From JAGPCK01 sp041675505 (lineage in GTDB: Bacteria; Bacteroidota; Bacteroidia; UKL13-3), in assembly GCA_041675505.1 (NCBI GenBank), contig JBAYTR010000012.1, positions 1-64,000 on the forward strand: DNA of 64,000 nucleotides, in the 5' to 3' direction. Within the stretch, counting starts at the first letter, position 1. Every line of letters starts with the position of its first letter. Below, piece after piece: positions 17,650 through 26,450 of this stretch. The position numbers and the translations under genes were made by a program. Below the pieces are notes generated by a model. That model saw only the letters and a program-made list of their open reading frames with translations. It had not been told where the DNA came from and made no database searches.

Positions 17650-17994
17650 GTGAAAGCAGAACGGAAAATCATTTTTCACAAGCACTATTTCATTGAATTC
17701 TATAATGCTCAAACATTAAAAGTTCAAGAGAAGATTGAATACATATTTGTTTTGTTGCGAACCGTTGACAATGTTCCTAAAAAGTTCTTCGACCATATGA
17801 CAGGGACGGATGGGATTTATGAAATACGCGTAGAAGTGGGAAGTAATATTTACAGAATATTCAGTTGTTTTGATAAAGGTAATTTAGTGGTGCTGTTCAA
17901 TGGGTTTCAAAAAAAGACTCAAAAAACACCAAAGCAAGAAATTGAATTGGCTGAAAAATTGAAAAAAGAATACTTTGAGCAAAAAAGAAAATAA
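17650..17994 (+). CDS. HigB-type toxin (RelE/ParE superfamily, Gp49-like)
   Basis: The start is a GTG at 17650; an in-frame TAA at 17638-17640 excludes longer forms and no ATG occurs in the first 49 codons. The 114-residue product has the RelE/HigB fold pattern FFDHMTGTDGIYEIRVEVGSNIYRIFSCF followed by LVVLFNGFQKKTQKTPKQEI, with the basic and aromatic residues expected of ribosome-dependent mRNA endonucleases of the phage-derived Gp49/HigB group. The antitoxin gene begins one base after the stop; the toxin-first order matches higBA. Confidence 0.85.
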   Translation: MKAERKIIFHKHYFIEFYNAQTLKVQEKIEYIFVLLRTVDNVPKKFFDHMTGTDGIYEIRVEVGSNIYRIFSCFDKGNLVVLFNGFQKKTQKTPKQEIELAEKLKKEYFEQKRK

Positions 17995-17995
17995 A

Positions 17996-18304
17996 ATGGC
18001 AAACAAAAAGAAAATAAAAGACGTCACCAATTTCGAAGAATTACTTGAAAATAAGTACGGAAAGATTGGCTCATCCAAACGTGATGAGTTTGAAGAGAAG
18101 GCTCAATATTTTGTAATCAGTACGATGCTGAAAGAAGCCAGAAAAGAAGCGCACATGACACAAGAAGAACTTGCCTTAAAACTGGGCACAAAAAAGAGCT
18201 ATATATCAAGACTCGAAAACGGTAAATGTGACATTCAACTTTCAACACTCTATCGAATTTTCGAATTCGGACTTGGCAAACGCGTTAGTCTACTTATAGG
18301 ATAG
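17996..18304 (+). CDS. HigA-type antitoxin, XRE-family HTH protein
   Basis: The start at 17996 lies one base after the toxin stop; the alternative ATG at 17975 would overlap the toxin gene by 20 bases. The 102-residue protein has a lysine-rich N-terminus and a C-terminal XRE helix-turn-helix at about 42-95 (HMTQEELALKLGTKKSYISR, then LENGKCDIQLSTLYRIFE). It should neutralise the toxin and repress the shared promoter at 17615-17645. The pair is lower in GC than the flanking lysA and radical SAM genes, which fits horizontal acquisition. Confidence 0.85.
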   Translation: MANKKKIKDVTNFEELLENKYGKIGSSKRDEFEEKAQYFVISTMLKEARKEAHMTQEELALKLGTKKSYISRLENGKCDIQLSTLYRIFEFGLGKRVSLLIG

Positions 18305-18429
18305 AAGCCCCCCCCACATTAACAGCATATGTGAAGCACACTCCTTCGTGACAAGGTTAGTAAATCCCCTGCCTTCAGTAAGCAACTCAACGGTAAAAAA
18401 TCTACAGAGAACCGCCTCTTCAACTCAGG

Positions 18430-18852
18430 CTACTTCACTACAATCCTGTCGCGGCCATCAAACCACGGGGCTTGTATGGAAATAATCTTAAGAGGTTGGG
18501 GCGAGGTAACACTCACGCTGTGGCGGGTACCCATAGGAATAAAAATGAAATCACCTTTTTTAATAGTGAACTTTTTACCATCCATAGTCATCTCAGCCGT
18601 GCCGTCTAACACATACACGTGTTCGCTGTGTTCATCGTGGTAGTGCACGGCAAGTTTTCCTTTAATGAACATCAAAAAACTGGTGACCAATGTGTCGCCC
18701 CATAAACGTTCTGTATGAACACCATCAAAAGAAGCCGGTGGCTTAATGGCATCCAGATTCTTTCGGGTAATGGGATCAAGGGTTTGAGCTTGTGCATTAA
18801 TACTGCTTACGGCAAGCATCAAAAACAAAAGAAGTGTAGTAATTTTTAGCAT
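18430..18852 (-). CDS. Secreted cupin-domain protein
   Basis: The 140-residue protein starts with a signal peptide (MLKITTLLLFLMLAVSSINA) and has a single cupin barrel with motif 1 KLAVHYHDEHSEHVYVLDG and motif 2 GDFIFIPMGTRHSV, whose His and Glu residues can hold a metal ion. It is probably periplasmic. The substrate is unknown; cupins range from enzymes to sugar- or metal-binding proteins. The 5' region contains an inverted repeat between the start codon and a TAACTTTA -7-like element. Confidence 0.75.
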   Translation of the reverse strand: MLKITTLLLFLMLAVSSINAQAQTLDPITRKNLDAIKPPASFDGVHTERLWGDTLVTSFLMFIKGKLAVHYHDEHSEHVYVLDGTAEMTMDGKKFTIKKGDFIFIPMGTRHSVSVTSPQPLKIISIQAPWFDGRDRIVVK

Positions 18853-18854
18853 AG

Positions 18855-18875
18855 TAGTAGTTTAATTCACTACTA
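18855..18875 (-). promoter_or_regulatory. Inverted repeat in the cupin gene leader
   Basis: TAGTAGT and ACTACTA flank a 7-base spacer immediately upstream of the ATG at 18852. On the minus strand a TAACTTTA -7-like element precedes it (about 18875-18883). It could be an operator or a leader hairpin. Confidence 0.35.
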
Positions 18876-18928
18876 TAAAGTTAGCAGAATAAACCGGTTG
18901 CCAAAACACAAATTAACACTCCGCATGT

Positions 18929-20002
18929 TTACAACAAAGGTATTTGCCCTTTTACAGGACGACAAAAAAGCCCTGAGTTCAAGGTAAAGGGAGGTTTATC
19001 GCCCATGTACTTTTTTTTGGAAACACGAAACAATTGCGCTATACTTTCGGCTACTGCACCCTCCCCTCTCATGCGTCTGCCCAAAACGCTATCGTTCACC
19101 TGGCCACCGTGAAGTGCAGCGATTTGTTTCCAAACTTTATTGAACCGATCGGGATAATTTTTCTGCAACCAATCACGAAAAAGTTCCTGTATGCTTCCGT
19201 TTAATCTTACTACCGTGTAACCCGCCATTCGTGCTCCTGCATCAGCAGCGGCCTTCATCACATCGGGTACTTCATGACTGTTTAAACCCGGAATAATGGG
19301 CGCAATCATCACTCCTACCGGAATGTTGGCCTTAGCCAAGGCCTCTATCACTTTCAACCGCTGTGCATAGGCCGCAGTACGGGGTTCCATTTTTAAACGC
19401 AGGTCTTCGTTTAAGGAGGTAACGGTAATCATCACGTGTACCAGATTTTTTTCAGCCAGTTGTTTTAACAAATCGAGGTCACGTAATATGAGTCGGTTTT
19501 TGGTAATCATGGCAACCGGATTGCGGTACTCTAAAAAAACTTCCAGTAGTTGGCGTGTAATACGGTACTTGTTCTCCAATGGCTGGTAACAATCGGTATT
19601 GCCTGATAAACCTATGGGCGTACACTGCCAGCTGCGCTTATCTAAAAACTCGCGAAGCAAACGAGGAGCATCGGGCTTCACCATAATTTTACTTTCAAAG
19701 TCAAGACCTGCACTATAGCCCCAGTACTCATGCGAGTTGCGGGCATAACAATAAATGCACCCGTGCTCACACCCCTGGTAAGGGTTAAGGGAATACAACA
19801 TGCCTGCATCGGCACTGTCTACTTTATTTACAATGGTACGCGGGTGTTCTATAAATACCTGTGTGGGCACCTTGCCATCCAGCAAAGGCTCATCTAGGCC
19901 CTCCCAATGTTCCTGCACCACATGCAGCTTATCGTAAGGGTTATGTGAGCGGTACTGGGCCCCGCGACCCTTGAGGTACTCTTCTCCGGTATTGTTTTCC
20001 AC
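18929..20002 (-). CDS. PA0069-family radical SAM protein (SplB-like)
   Basis: The 357-residue protein contains LNPYQGCEHGCIYCYARNSH, with the CxxxCxxC cluster that binds the 4Fe-4S centre of radical SAM enzymes, then GLSGNTDCYQPLE and PVAMITKNRLILRDLDLL. This is the layout of the PA0069/Rv2578c group, related to spore photoproduct lyase. The reaction of this group is not established, although a DNA-related role has been suggested from homology. The gene is monocistronic, followed by the cupin gene on the same strand after about 75 bases. Confidence 0.85.
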   Translation of the reverse strand: MENNTGEEYLKGRGAQYRSHNPYDKLHVVQEHWEGLDEPLLDGKVPTQVFIEHPRTIVNKVDSADAGMLYSLNPYQGCEHGCIYCYARNSHEYWGYSAGLDFESKIMVKPDAPRLLREFLDKRSWQCTPIGLSGNTDCYQPLENKYRITRQLLEVFLEYRNPVAMITKNRLILRDLDLLKQLAEKNLVHVMITVTSLNEDLRLKMEPRTAAYAQRLKVIEALAKANIPVGVMIAPIIPGLNSHEVPDVMKAAADAGARMAGYTVVRLNGSIQELFRDWLQKNYPDRFNKVWKQIAALHGGQVNDSVLGRRMRGEGAVAESIAQLFRVSKKKYMGDKPPFTLNSGLFCRPVKGQIPLL

Positions 20003-20084
20003 AGGCGTACTTTTAAATTAGTCCTTTGCGTTAAAGTAGTTCCTCCGGTGCAACGCATAGGTTGTAACCTGAGTCTTTATACAT

Positions 20085-20174
20085 ATGAAGTTCAAAGCCA
20101 TGGTGCTCTTATTTGGTTTAGTATATCTGCCCGTTTCTCTCTGGCAGTGGATGAAGTACAAATTCAAAAATTGA
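20085..20174 (+). CDS. Possible 29-residue membrane peptide
   Basis: ATG at 20085 to TGA at 20172-20174 encodes MKFKAMVLLFGLVYLPVSLW and a basic tail (QWMKYKFKN): one hydrophobic segment with positive ends. It is divergent from the radical SAM gene and precedes the tandem-repeat tract. There is no homology evidence; the composition is that of a real small membrane peptide, but chance is possible. Confidence 0.3.
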   Translation: MKFKAMVLLFGLVYLPVSLWQWMKYKFKN

Positions 20175-20690
20175 AAGCTTCGCTTAATGTTGAATGTTTA
20201 ATTCTTAATTTTTAATGTAAGGACTTTTTTGAGTGTTCAAGTGTGTAAGTGTTTAGGTGTTTATGGAGGAATCTTCTTTCTTTCTTAATTAGTGTTAATC
20301 TGTGAAATCTGTGGCGGTCTTACGCTTCGCTAAATTTTGAATGCTTAATTCTTAATGTTTAATGAGCCTTCTTCCATTAAACGTAATCAAATCAGTGTTC
20401 ATCTGTGTTAATCAGTGGCAGAAACGTTTCGCTTAATTCTTAATGAACATTCTTCCGTCAAACATGATTTAATCTGCGTTAATCAGTGCAATCTGTGGCA
20501 GTCTTACGCTTCGCTTAATGTTGAATGCTTAATTCTTAATGTTTAATGTGACGTCTTCCGCATAAATCTGACTTAATCAGGGTTAATCTGTGCAATCTGT
20601 GGCAGAAACGCTTCGCTTAAGTTGAATGAGCATTCTTTCGCATAAATGCGATTTAATCTGCGTTAATCAGCGTAATTAGCGGCAGTCTTC
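20175..20690. repeat. Tract of degenerate 80-145 bp tandem repeats
   Basis: This stretch has no gene. A unit with the core GCTTCGCTTAATGTTGAATG, then CTTAATTCTTAATGTTTAATG-like sequence, TCTTCC...CATAAA and TTAATCTGCGTTAATCAG / CAATCTGTGGCAG, recurs about five times. Cores begin near 20177, 20322, 20424, 20506 and 20607. Copies differ by point changes and internal losses. A GAGTGTTnAnGTGTnTAAGTGTTT element (20231-20262) lies in the first unit. The same elements reappear near 63060-63215. Confidence 0.8.
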
Positions 20691-20850
20691 ATTCCTAAGC
20701 GGCCAATAAGGCGAACATTGTTGTTCATGTGGTTCATAACGTGTGTTGTTTAAATGGTTTAAAAATATGTTTAACGTGTGGTGCTTTACCTAAAGCCCTT
20801 GTTACTTTACGTTACAAAGGTGAAACTACCGCCAACACTCAATCGGACAA

Positions 20851-20880
20851 AAAACGGGTAGAAACGAGTTTACCCGTTTT
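20851..20880. promoter_or_regulatory. Inverted repeat upstream of zinc-ribbon gene
   Basis: AAAACGGGTA and TACCCGTTTT form a 10-bp stem with a 10-base loop, followed by a further ACCCGTTT copy. No gene ends just upstream, so an operator or attenuator is as likely as a terminator. Confidence 0.35.
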
Positions 20881-20932
20881 ACCCGTTTGTACACGGATAA
20901 TATTTTTAGTAAATTGCCTGAAATTTAAACCT

Positions 20933-21298
20933 ATGACTGAGAAATTTTGCCTCTTTTGCGAAACACCCCTCAAAGGTCGCATTGATAAAAAGTTTTGTGA
21001 CGACCAGTGCCGTACCGCCTACAACAACCGCATAAAAAGTGATGACAATTTTATGCGCAACATCAACAACATACTGCGCAAAAACCGGCTTATTCTAAAG
21101 GAACTGGTGCCCCCGCAGGAAGGCAAGCTAAAAGTAAGCGCACAAAAACTATTGGACAAAGGCTTTAACTTCCATTACCACACCCACCTGTACACCACCA
21201 AAACCGGTAATGTGTACCACTTTTGCTACGAGTACGGCTACCTCACCCTGGAGGGCAACTACCTCATGCTGGTGAAACGGGATGAGGAAAGGGTGTGA
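20933..21298 (+). CDS. Small zinc-ribbon protein (DUF2116-like N-terminus)
   Basis: I take the start as the ATG at 20933, 68 codons into the longest frame, because the protein pattern begins there (MTEKFCLFCETPLKGRIDKK, then FCDDQCRTAYNNR). The four cysteines as CxxC...CxxxC form a zinc ribbon like the DUF2116 group. The C-terminal half (LLDKGFNFHYHTHLYTTKTG...YEYGYLTLEGNYLMLVKRDE) is a small alpha/beta domain common in Bacteroidetes homologues of unknown function. It sits between the repeat tract and the Dnd operon. About 170 bases separate it from dndC, so it is probably not part of that operon. Confidence 0.7.
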   Translation: MTEKFCLFCETPLKGRIDKKFCDDQCRTAYNNRIKSDDNFMRNINNILRKNRLILKELVPPQEGKLKVSAQKLLDKGFNFHYHTHLYTTKTGNVYHFCYEYGYLTLEGNYLMLVKRDEERV

Positions 21299-21338
21299 GT
21301 GCAAGTCAAAAGACAAACACCACAAAAACAAAGGATTA

Positions 21339-21368
21339 TACGTTTCGAAAACGTAATTGTCACACAAT
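21339..21368. promoter_or_regulatory. Two adjacent inverted repeats upstream of dndC
   Basis: TACGTTT-CGA-AAACGTA (21339-21355, one mismatch-free arm pair) is followed at once by ATTGT-CAC-ACAAT (21356-21368). They lie about 100 bases before dndC, upstream of a TTACTTTG sequence (21401-21408) that resembles a -7 element. They are candidate operators for the Dnd operon. Confidence 0.4.
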
Positions 21369-21464
21369 AGAAAAACGCGGTCGCTTTTCACTTAAAATTC
21401 TTACTTTGCGGATTGAAAACCTAACATTATCAGTGATGAACTAACGAGGATAGAGCAGAGAAAT

Positions 21465-22790
21465 ATGTCATTAAACATACAACATTTAGAAAACGAAATA
21501 ATAGACCAGTACCTCTACGATGAGCATTCAACTAGGCCTTGGATAATAGGATTTAGTGGAGGCAAAGACTCCACCATGCTTTTGCAAGTGGTTTGGAATG
21601 CACTCAAAAAAATAGAACCCAGCCTGCTCACCAGACAGATTTACGTTGTTTGCAATGATACATTGGTAGAAAATCCCCGAATTGTAAAATTTATAAACAA
21701 GACTTTAAATCGAATTCAGAAACAAGCTAACCTTAACGGTTTTCCAATAATAGTTCACCAAACAATGCCCAATCTTGAAAATACATTTTGGGTCAAACTA
21801 ATTGGTTTAGGTTATCCCGCTCCAAATAAATTCTACCGCTGGTGTACTGAACGTTTAAAAATTGACCCGACAACCCGATTTATTAAAGAAACTGCTTCCA
21901 TGAATGAAGAAGCAATAATCTTATTGGGCACAAGAAGTGCTGAAAGTTCAAATCGGGCGGCCTCAATTAAAAAACATGAAGTAAAAGGTCAAAGACTACG
22001 TAAACATCTATTACCAAATGTTTATGTATATGCACCAATAAAAGACGTCTTAACAAATGAACTTTGGCAATACCTCAATCAAGTCCCACCACCTTGGGGA
22101 GGTAATCACAAAGAATTAGTTACTCTTTATCGTAATGCCAATAGTGGGGATTGTCCACTTGTTATTGATGATACAACACCAAGCTGCGGTAACAGCCGTT
22201 TTGGTTGCTGGACATGTACCGTAGTAAACAAGGATAAATCAATGGAGGGATTGATTGATAATGGTGAAGAGTGGATGCAGCCTTTGGCTGATATCAGAAA
22301 CTTTCTGATTGAGACCAGAGACAATCCTGAAGTTTGGAGAGAGAAACGCAGACGAAACGGAGAAATTTCTGAGAACCTTTGGGGACCCTACAAATTTGAA
22401 ACCCGTGTTGAAATATTAAAAAGAATACTTAAAGCCCAAAAAACTATCGAAGAGACGGAAGGAATTGAACTGATAACACATCAAGAAATGGTGTTAATTC
22501 AGTATTACTGGTTTAGAGATTGCTATTTTAAAACCAAAGTTTCACAAGTCTATAATCGTGTCTTCAAAACTAAAATTGATATGAGCAAACAAGAAGAAAA
22601 AATCAAACAAGAAGCAGACTTGCTCAAAAAGTCATGCAAACAAGAACCAAAAGATGTCGAGTTAATTCAAGACCTTTTGGCTTTACAAAAAACCAAAACG
22701 CTCATGATTCGTAAAAGAGGCTTGCAGTCAGACATTGACAACCGCTTGAATCAATTTATTGAAGAACTAAAGAATCCCGCGAACACCTAA
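21465..22790 (+). CDS. dndC: DndC, DNA phosphorothioation sulfurtransferase
   Basis: The 441-residue protein has the PP-loop SGGKDST at 31-37, as in PAPS reductase-like ATP pyrophosphatases. It also has FYRWCTERLK (Cys127) and CGNSRFGCWTC (Cys241, 248, 251), cysteines suited to a 4Fe-4S cluster. The block LIDNGEEWMQPLADIRNFLI is a typical DndC region. DndC takes sulfur mobilised by DndA and activates the DNA backbone for replacement of a non-bridging oxygen. It opens a nine-gene operon; dndD follows after three bases. It is slightly shorter than some DndC proteins but no core motif is missing. Confidence 0.93.
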   Translation: MSLNIQHLENEIIDQYLYDEHSTRPWIIGFSGGKDSTMLLQVVWNALKKIEPSLLTRQIYVVCNDTLVENPRIVKFINKTLNRIQKQANLNGFPIIVHQTMPNLENTFWVKLIGLGYPAPNKFYRWCTERLKIDPTTRFIKETASMNEEAIILLGTRSAESSNRAASIKKHEVKGQRLRKHLLPNVYVYAPIKDVLTNELWQYLNQVPPPWGGNHKELVTLYRNANSGDCPLVIDDTTPSCGNSRFGCWTCTVVNKDKSMEGLIDNGEEWMQPLADIRNFLIETRDNPEVWREKRRRNGEISENLWGPYKFETRVEILKRILKAQKTIEETEGIELITHQEMVLIQYYWFRDCYFKTKVSQVYNRVFKTKIDMSKQEEKIKQEADLLKKSCKQEPKDVELIQDLLALQKTKTLMIRKRGLQSDIDNRLNQFIEELKNPANT

Positions 22791-22793
22791 GCA

Positions 22794-24887
22794 ATGATTA
22801 TAAAAGAAATTGAACTGCACAACTTCCGCATTTACAAAGGCGGAAACACTATTGACCTAACAACTCAGGGTAAGAAAAATATCTTTGTTGTAAGCGGAAG
22901 AAACGGATTTGGTAAAACTACCTTCCTAATGTCAATGGTTTGGTGTTTATATGGCAAACAAATGCAAGATGTAGATGACCTCTACAAAAAAGAAATTGCT
23001 GACCAAGGTACATATGGAAAGTATATTGTCAACTCACTAAATAGGTTAGCAAAATCAGAAGGTGATGATACTTTTTATGTTTCAATAACTTTCACCGATG
23101 TAAATATACCGGAAGTACCTTGCAAGGAAATTAAAATAAAGAGAAAGTATTATAATACAAGTGCTGTTGAAGAAGTAGAAATTACGATTGATGGCTATCC
23201 AAGTGAGTTAGCTAAAGAAGTTGGTCAAGAGATTTTCATCAGAGAATTTATTATGCCAATTGAGATAGCTAAATTCTTCTTCTTTGATGCTGAAAAGATA
23301 GTAAGTTTAGCAGAGGTTAACACAGCTGAACAAAGAAAAAAACTAAGCCTTGCTTATTCTGAGGTCTTAGGGATTAAAAAGTATGAGAGTATTAAGACTG
23401 AGCTTGAAAATCTTCAGCTCAAGCTACGCCAAGATTCAGCAAGTGCTATTGAGAAAGGGCAATTGAAACAATTGGAAGCAGAAGTTGAAACATGTGAGGC
23501 AAGAATTGAAGAAAATCATAAGAAGATTGGAGAACTAAGGGAAAAACGAAACGAAAAGAACAAAGATTCACGAGACATTCAAGAAAAATTAATCAAAGCT
23601 GGCAGCTTAATTACTGTAGAAGAGCTACAACACTTACGAGACCAGGAAGATGTACTAACTAAGCGCCAAAACGACTTACAGAATGAACTCAAAGATTCAT
23701 ATGACATTATTCCATTTGCGATTGCTGGAGAGAAATTTTTAGATGTTAGTCGCCAACTCGAAAACGAAGCAAACCATAAAGCAGCACAATTCAAAAACGA
23801 AAATGTTAATGATGTTACCAATAAAATTTTAACCGATTTATTGAACATACCAAAACCAGATAAACTGGCAATTGATCATCAAGTGCATGATTTCTATTCA
23901 AGTGCATTTAAAACTCTAATCCGTAAACATTTCTTTTCCGACACAGAGGCATTACCTGAAGACTTTAGAGTAATACATGAATTTTCAGATTCCGAAAAAA
24001 ATGAGTTACTCGCTGTTTTGAGTAATATTCGTTTATCGTTCCGGGAATCATTCAAAAGAATTAATGGAGATTTTAATCAAGCGAAAAATGAATTGAACGG
24101 AATTCGCAGACGTATTAAAGATGCAGAGGCCAATCAAGAAGACCCGATTATTGCAGAGTTCAGAAAAAACAAGGAAGAATTAGACAAAGAAATTATCCGC
24201 ATAGATGAAACCATAGATTCATTGAATCGTGAAATTGGAGAATTCACTAACGAGAAAACTCAAAAAGGAAAATTGATTGAAACACTTTCACGCAAACTGA
24301 AAGTTTCAGAAAACAACCTTGAAAAAGATGCTATCATCACGAGAAACATCCAAAACCTTAAAGACTTTATCACCAAGTTCAAAGCCAAGAAAAAGGAATC
24401 GCTTGAAGAGCAGATTCTAAACGGACTAAACACTCTACTTCACAAAAAAGGATTCATTAAAAAAGTGGAAGTTGAAATAATTGGTGATGATATTGATATT
24501 ATTCTGAAAAATGCCAGAGGTGAAGAAATCAAAAAAGAGTCGTTGAGTAAAGGCGAGCAACAAATGTATGCAACAGCTTTGCTCAGAGGGCTAGTGGAGG
24601 AAAGTGATATTCAATTCCCTGTTTTCATTGATTCGCCAATGCAGAAGTTTGATGAACAACATGCTGAAAATATTGTAAAATATTTTTATCCAAATATTTC
24701 AGAACAAGTGGTTATTTTTCCGCTTATCAATAAGGAACTGACCGAAAGAGAGTTCAATATTCTTTCAAAGCATATTGCACAAACCTACCTGATTAATAAT
24801 ATTCACGAAGACAAAAGTGAATTTCTAGCTCTAGAGCCAGATCAATTTATAAGTACCTACAATAGAATGTATAACAATGCTGATTAA
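22794..24887 (+). CDS. dndD: DndD, SMC/RecN-like ATPase of DNA phosphorothioation
   Basis: The 697-residue protein begins MIIKEIELHNFRIYKGGNTI and has Walker A GRNGFGKTT at 35-43, a long coiled coil (about 200-290 and 400-530), the signature LSKGEQQMYATALLRGL and Walker B VFIDSPMQKFD near the C-terminus. This is the Rad50/SMC-like plan of DndD, which provides ATPase activity for the sulfur-modification complex. A hook-type CxxC between the coils is not apparent. It overlaps the next gene by 11 bases, implying coupled translation and probably complex formation with the DndE-ATPase fusion. Confidence 0.93.
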   Translation: MIIKEIELHNFRIYKGGNTIDLTTQGKKNIFVVSGRNGFGKTTFLMSMVWCLYGKQMQDVDDLYKKEIADQGTYGKYIVNSLNRLAKSEGDDTFYVSITFTDVNIPEVPCKEIKIKRKYYNTSAVEEVEITIDGYPSELAKEVGQEIFIREFIMPIEIAKFFFFDAEKIVSLAEVNTAEQRKKLSLAYSEVLGIKKYESIKTELENLQLKLRQDSASAIEKGQLKQLEAEVETCEARIEENHKKIGELREKRNEKNKDSRDIQEKLIKAGSLITVEELQHLRDQEDVLTKRQNDLQNELKDSYDIIPFAIAGEKFLDVSRQLENEANHKAAQFKNENVNDVTNKILTDLLNIPKPDKLAIDHQVHDFYSSAFKTLIRKHFFSDTEALPEDFRVIHEFSDSEKNELLAVLSNIRLSFRESFKRINGDFNQAKNELNGIRRRIKDAEANQEDPIIAEFRKNKEELDKEIIRIDETIDSLNREIGEFTNEKTQKGKLIETLSRKLKVSENNLEKDAIITRNIQNLKDFITKFKAKKKESLEEQILNGLNTLLHKKGFIKKVEVEIIGDDIDIILKNARGEEIKKESLSKGEQQMYATALLRGLVEESDIQFPVFIDSPMQKFDEQHAENIVKYFYPNISEQVVIFPLINKELTEREFNILSKHIAQTYLINNIHEDKSEFLALEPDQFISTYNRMYNNAD

Positions 24888-26439
24888 TCTACGAACATCC
24901 GAAGCGAACAAACCAGTTGTTCAGGAGCTAACCAAACGACTGAATCTTGGAACGGAAAACGTAGTTTCAAGAATTGCCTTTGCCTATTCCCTTTCAAAGG
25001 GCGTAAAACTTAGCCTTGAAAGTGATTTGAAAGACAGCAAAGGCAAGGAATACAAAGACGATATACTCTTCGGAAAATATCGTGATTATTATATCGCCAT
25101 GATTTGCCAGCATTACAATCTGTATAAGTCAGACAAAGACATTGGCAGATACATAAAAATGCATATTGACCACGGTTTGACTTTAATGAACAAACTATTT
25201 GAAGATAACAAGAACTACTCTGGTCTTGATTTTCTTTTGGAAAATATTGAACGAGGAATTGAAAAACTAGAAGAAAACGATGTAACCAATGATGCTATCA
25301 TTTTTGATGAGCAAACAAGACGCAACAGAGTTTCTAACAAAGATTATTTCACTGGAGGAATCAGAATCTTAGTTGGTAGTTCATTTGATGATGAAAAAAT
25401 CTATTTCAATCTTAATGATACTTCCATTCATAACAATGCACACATAGCAGTTGCAGGAAATTCAGGCACTGGAAAAACCTATTTCGCGAACCGATTGCTA
25501 GAACAAGTGGTTTTGGAAACAAAAGGAGAAGTGAATTTTATTTTCCTTGATTTTAAAGGTATCACAGCCGAAGATGAAAAGGGAAACAGCGTGTTTTTCA
25601 ATAAAACAAAAACCGAGTTAATCAAAGCACCTTACAAGCCCTTCCCTATCAATCCGCTTTCGTTCATTGACAATGTGAACGAGAAAAACAAAATCATGGG
25701 CATCAGCAAGTTTGTTGACATCATTACCAGTTACAGTAACATTGGTAAAAATCAACAGCAAACCTTGAAAGATGCAACCCGTGAGGTTTTTGCTTCAAAG
25801 AAAAATGGTCAATATCCTTCGTTCAGAGAGATCTACGATAAAGTAATTGAGATAGACGGTGACAAAGCAAGTACACTGAAGGAAGTGCTTCAAAGTTTGA
25901 GCGAATTAGATTTGTTTGAAACCAAAGTTGATTTGAAAAACAGTTTCTTGAACAAGAACTACTACATGAGTTTAAGTGGTGATTTGCCAAGAAACATTCG
26001 CTTCACTTCTGTTTTCCTTATCATTAATTACATCTACAACACATTCATGAACATGGACAACGCCCCGATTGAAGGAAAAAATCAGGGTATGCGATATGTG
26101 TTGTTGATTGACGAAGCACACGTAATTTTCAAAGAGAAGAAAAGCCAGGACCTTTTGGAAAAAATACTCCGTGAAATCCGTTCTAAGGGCGTTTCGGTGG
26201 TATTGCTTTCACAAGGCATTGAGGAATTTAATCAGCCATCGTTTGACTTTAGCAGCATGTGCGAAACCGCATTCTTGTTCGACATTAAAGACAAAACCAA
26301 CTTAAAAATGATGCAGAAGTTTTTAGGCATTGGTGACAAAGACGGTCAGAAACTAAAATCAAGCATGGAGAAAATTCAGAAATATCAATTAGTTTCTAAC
26401 CTTAAAGAGTTTAAGGTTGGAGAATTGTTTAAAGCTTAA
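24877..26439 (+). CDS. dndE: DndE fused to a HerA/FtsK-type ATPase
   Basis: The 520-residue protein joins two parts. Residues 1-110 are DndE (NVVSRIAFAYSLSKGVKLSL, GKEYKDDILFG, IKMHIDHGLTLMNKLF), the subunit that binds nicked DNA and completes the modification core. Residues about 150-510 form a RecA-like motor with Walker A AGNSGTGKT near 193-200, Walker B YVLLIDEAHVIF near 406-417 and LLSQGIEEF, as in HerA/FtsK translocases. Free-standing DndE proteins are about 110-150 residues, so the fusion links modification with an ATPase that in classic systems would be a separate gene. Residues and order are visible; DNA translocation is inferred. Confidence 0.88.
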   Translation: MLINLRTSEANKPVVQELTKRLNLGTENVVSRIAFAYSLSKGVKLSLESDLKDSKGKEYKDDILFGKYRDYYIAMICQHYNLYKSDKDIGRYIKMHIDHGLTLMNKLFEDNKNYSGLDFLLENIERGIEKLEENDVTNDAIIFDEQTRRNRVSNKDYFTGGIRILVGSSFDDEKIYFNLNDTSIHNNAHIAVAGNSGTGKTYFANRLLEQVVLETKGEVNFIFLDFKGITAEDEKGNSVFFNKTKTELIKAPYKPFPINPLSFIDNVNEKNKIMGISKFVDIITSYSNIGKNQQQTLKDATREVFASKKNGQYPSFREIYDKVIEIDGDKASTLKEVLQSLSELDLFETKVDLKNSFLNKNYYMSLSGDLPRNIRFTSVFLIINYIYNTFMNMDNAPIEGKNQGMRYVLLIDEAHVIFKEKKSQDLLEKILREIRSKGVSVVLLSQGIEEFNQPSFDFSSMCETAFLFDIKDKTNLKMMQKFLGIGDKDGQKLKSSMEKIQKYQLVSNLKEFKVGELFKA

Positions 26440-26450
26440 AACTCAAACAA

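Noticed and set aside
20175..20690. CRISPR array
   Set aside because: The repeats are about 80-145 bp, degenerate and without unique spacers of constant size; no cas genes are near.
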